Shown here in pieces: positions 62,724 through 64,000 of a DNA stretch of 64,000 nt. The DNA comes from CAJQLB01 sp905479065 (GTDB lineage Bacteria; Bacteroidota; Bacteroidia; Flavobacteriales; Flavobacteriaceae). The position numbers and the translations under genes are program-made. Each line of letters begins with the position of its first letter. The stretch's first letter is position 1. The stretch lies in contig OX044364.1 of the NCBI GenBank assembly GCA_943846735.1, forward strand, positions 62,001-126,000. Direction: 5' to 3'. The notes beneath the pieces were generated by a model. The model worked only from the letters and a program-made list of their open reading frames with translations, was not told the origin of the DNA and did no database searches.

Positions 62724-62776
62724 GCTTGTGACAAGTTATCTGTTGTTAATTTATAAAACATTTTTAGTTTTCTAGA

Positions 62777-63715
62777 CTAATTTATTCGTTTTTTAATCCA
62801 ATCAAGAAGATACGTTAGTTTTTCTTGAGAACACAAGTCCAAACTTTGTAAACCTAGAAATAAGCGTTTTTGGTGGTGTCTATTTAATTTATACACATAC
62901 CACAACATCGGTTTTTTGTAAGACCTAAAATAAATGAGTTGTAAATCACTTTTAAAAACACACGTATTATTTTTTATTTCTAGGTGATTTGCTAGGCCTT
63001 GAGGTGTAAATTGTTGATCATTTCGAAATTTATTTTTAATATTTTTCTCAAAATGTGAAGGATGTTCTTCAAAATAATTAAAAAAGGTTGATTTTCTTAA
63101 TGGATGAGGTGTATGCTTAAAGTTGTAATAGCTTTTAAACCCAGCAAGCTTTGCTGCGTTTTGTTGCGCGGTTTTATGACCTGTCTTAGGTTTTTTAAAT
63201 TTCTTGTAAAAGATGTGCTCATCAAACTTAAGCCATTTCCCTCTTAAAACAGGAAGTCCTTCACAGAAAAAATCTTCTGGAACAGTTGGATTTATTAAAA
63301 AAAAATCATCGTTGAAATAAATAAAATGCTCACTTAGATCAGGAATACGATGCATACAAGTTTCTATTGGTCTACAATTAAATGTAGGAAGATACATCTC
63401 ATATCCATTAAAAATAGTTGTGTGATCAACAACTGTGATTTTATCTTGATACTTCGTATTATTCTTTAAAAATTCTGGAATTTGGTTGTCTGTAACGATA
63501 TGAATTCTGTTGATATAAGGAGCAAATTTTAAAATAGAGTCGATGGTATACTTAATTTCATTTACCTGATCATAGCGTGTTCTAAATTTTTTAGATTTGA
63601 TTCTTTTTTCATCTAATATGTAAGGTAAGATTTTCTGCTTATGATTTTCGTCATTTCCGTCTACCCATAGAATTACGGCATCAATTGTTAGATTAAAATT
63701 CTTACTATTTGTCAT
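62777..63715 (-). CDS. Stealth family glycan phosphotransferase
   Basis: 312 aa. Stealth regions are present in order: CR1 DAVILWVDGND (about 12-22), CR2 FRTRYDQVNEIKYTIDSI and HIVTDNQIP, CR3 HFIYFNDDFFL, and CR4 near the end. The family moves hexose-1-phosphate to a growing capsule or glycan, giving phosphodiester linkages. Co-located with CDP-glycerol-type and LicD-type enzymes, so the polymer is probably phosphate-rich. Confidence 0.9.
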   Translation of the reverse strand: MTNSKNFNLTIDAVILWVDGNDENHKQKILPYILDEKRIKSKKFRTRYDQVNEIKYTIDSILKFAPYINRIHIVTDNQIPEFLKNNTKYQDKITVVDHTTIFNGYEMYLPTFNCRPIETCMHRIPDLSEHFIYFNDDFFLINPTVPEDFFCEGLPVLRGKWLKFDEHIFYKKFKKPKTGHKTAQQNAAKLAGFKSYYNFKHTPHPLRKSTFFNYFEEHPSHFEKNIKNKFRNDQQFTPQGLANHLEIKNNTCVFKSDLQLIYFRSYKKPMLWYVYKLNRHHQKRLFLGLQSLDLCSQEKLTYLLDWIKKRIN

Positions 63716-63727
63716 AACATAGCGGTG

Positions 63728-64000
63728 CTAATCGTCCTTCATTTTAGTTGATGCTGGTTTATATTTTAATATTTCATTTTGGTTTTTATTCAATTTAGGT
63801 AACTTGAAATAATCACCGATGATTTCATTATATGTGTCAGGGATAAAATCTTTACGTCCATCCGAAGGATAAAATGTCATTTCTCCAAAAATAGTCTTTC
63901 CTTTTATCGAGTAAAAATCTACTCTTACAAAAGGTAAGGAATCAGCCAATACTTGAGACAATGTAATCATTTCTTCTAAATTTTTAGGCTTCATGACTCG
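63728..64000 (-). CDS. TupA-like ATP-grasp protein, 5' end outside window
   Basis: The frame stays open to the window edge. An internal ATG at 63992-63994 is unlikely to be the start, since PKNLEEMITLSQVLADSLPF is the middle of a TupA-like ATP-grasp protein. FVRVDFYSIKGKTIFGEMTFYP is its C-terminal conserved segment, with the catalytic Glu in GEMTFYP. Such proteins are thought to link amino acids to polysaccharides. It ends 12 bp from the Stealth gene in the same direction. Confidence 0.7.
   Translation of the reverse strand, partial: RVMKPKNLEEMITLSQVLADSLPFVRVDFYSIKGKTIFGEMTFYPSDGRKDFIPDTYNEIIGDYFKLPKLNKNQNEILKYKPASTKMKDD

Noticed and set aside
1..64000. CRISPR array or cas genes
   Set aside because: No regularly spaced short repeats and no cas-like product seen. 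The repeated elements are protein-coding modules or the cassette palindromes.

Overview
The window reads as the chromosome of a marine-type Flavobacteriaceae (Bacteroidota). The DNA is AT-rich, promoters follow the Bacteroidota pattern (TTG, about 20 bp, then TAnnTTTG), the tmRNA tag ends GENNYALAA, and five tandem surface proteins carry the type B C-terminal sorting domain of the type IX secretion system (T9SS). DUF6090, the CHU-type adhesins and the LicD/Stealth/TupA glycan genes fit the same group. I do not assign a genus.

Layout. (1) 1-5163: accessory genes, all on the minus strand. A DUF6090 protein, a rhodanese, a lipoprotein and an esterase are separated by 52-68 bp imperfect palindromes built like integron attC sites. 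Two further genes follow, one with a HEPN-type motif. (2) 5164-6158: almost gene-free, with a perfect palindrome, a tRNA-end-like scrap, a 45-codon ORF and a large inverted repeat. (3) 6159-18373: a defence-type island. It holds a tight four-gene plus-strand operon built round a GHKL ATPase. Convergent to that is a LlaJI/BsuMI-like restriction-modification locus: XRE control protein, McrB-like and McrC-like subunits and a third gene on the minus strand, with two C5-cytosine methyltransferases divergent on the plus strand. Another HEPN-like gene follows. (4) 18672-30911: a hypothetical protein, tmRNA, then housekeeping and metabolic genes (LYS1-like dehydrogenase, S9 peptidase, BNR-repeat protein, sucC, TerB-like, uvrB). 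(5) 30930-51079: five tandem T9SS-exported repeat adhesins, the last two sharing an exact 1,522 bp segment. (6) 51107-57574: ABC transporter, conserved hypotheticals, ctaA, CCA-adding enzyme, tsaC. (7) 57655-64000: surface glycan locus with a lipopolysaccharide-kinase-like protein, GT2, CDP-glycerol phosphotransferase, two cytidylyltransferases, LicD, HAD, Stealth and a TupA-like ATP-grasp cut by the window end. It suggests phosphodiester or phosphocholine-type decoration of glycans.

Caution on reading frames. Many genes between 2.9 and 14.8 kb and between 35 and 41.4 kb are interrupted, and nearly every interruption is repaired by removing one base. Such an insertion bias looks more like sequence error in low-coverage stretches than natural decay, although real decay is not excluded. 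Genes with one suspected indel are listed as CDS over the full repaired span. Genes with several are listed as pseudogene, meaning 'interrupted as given'.
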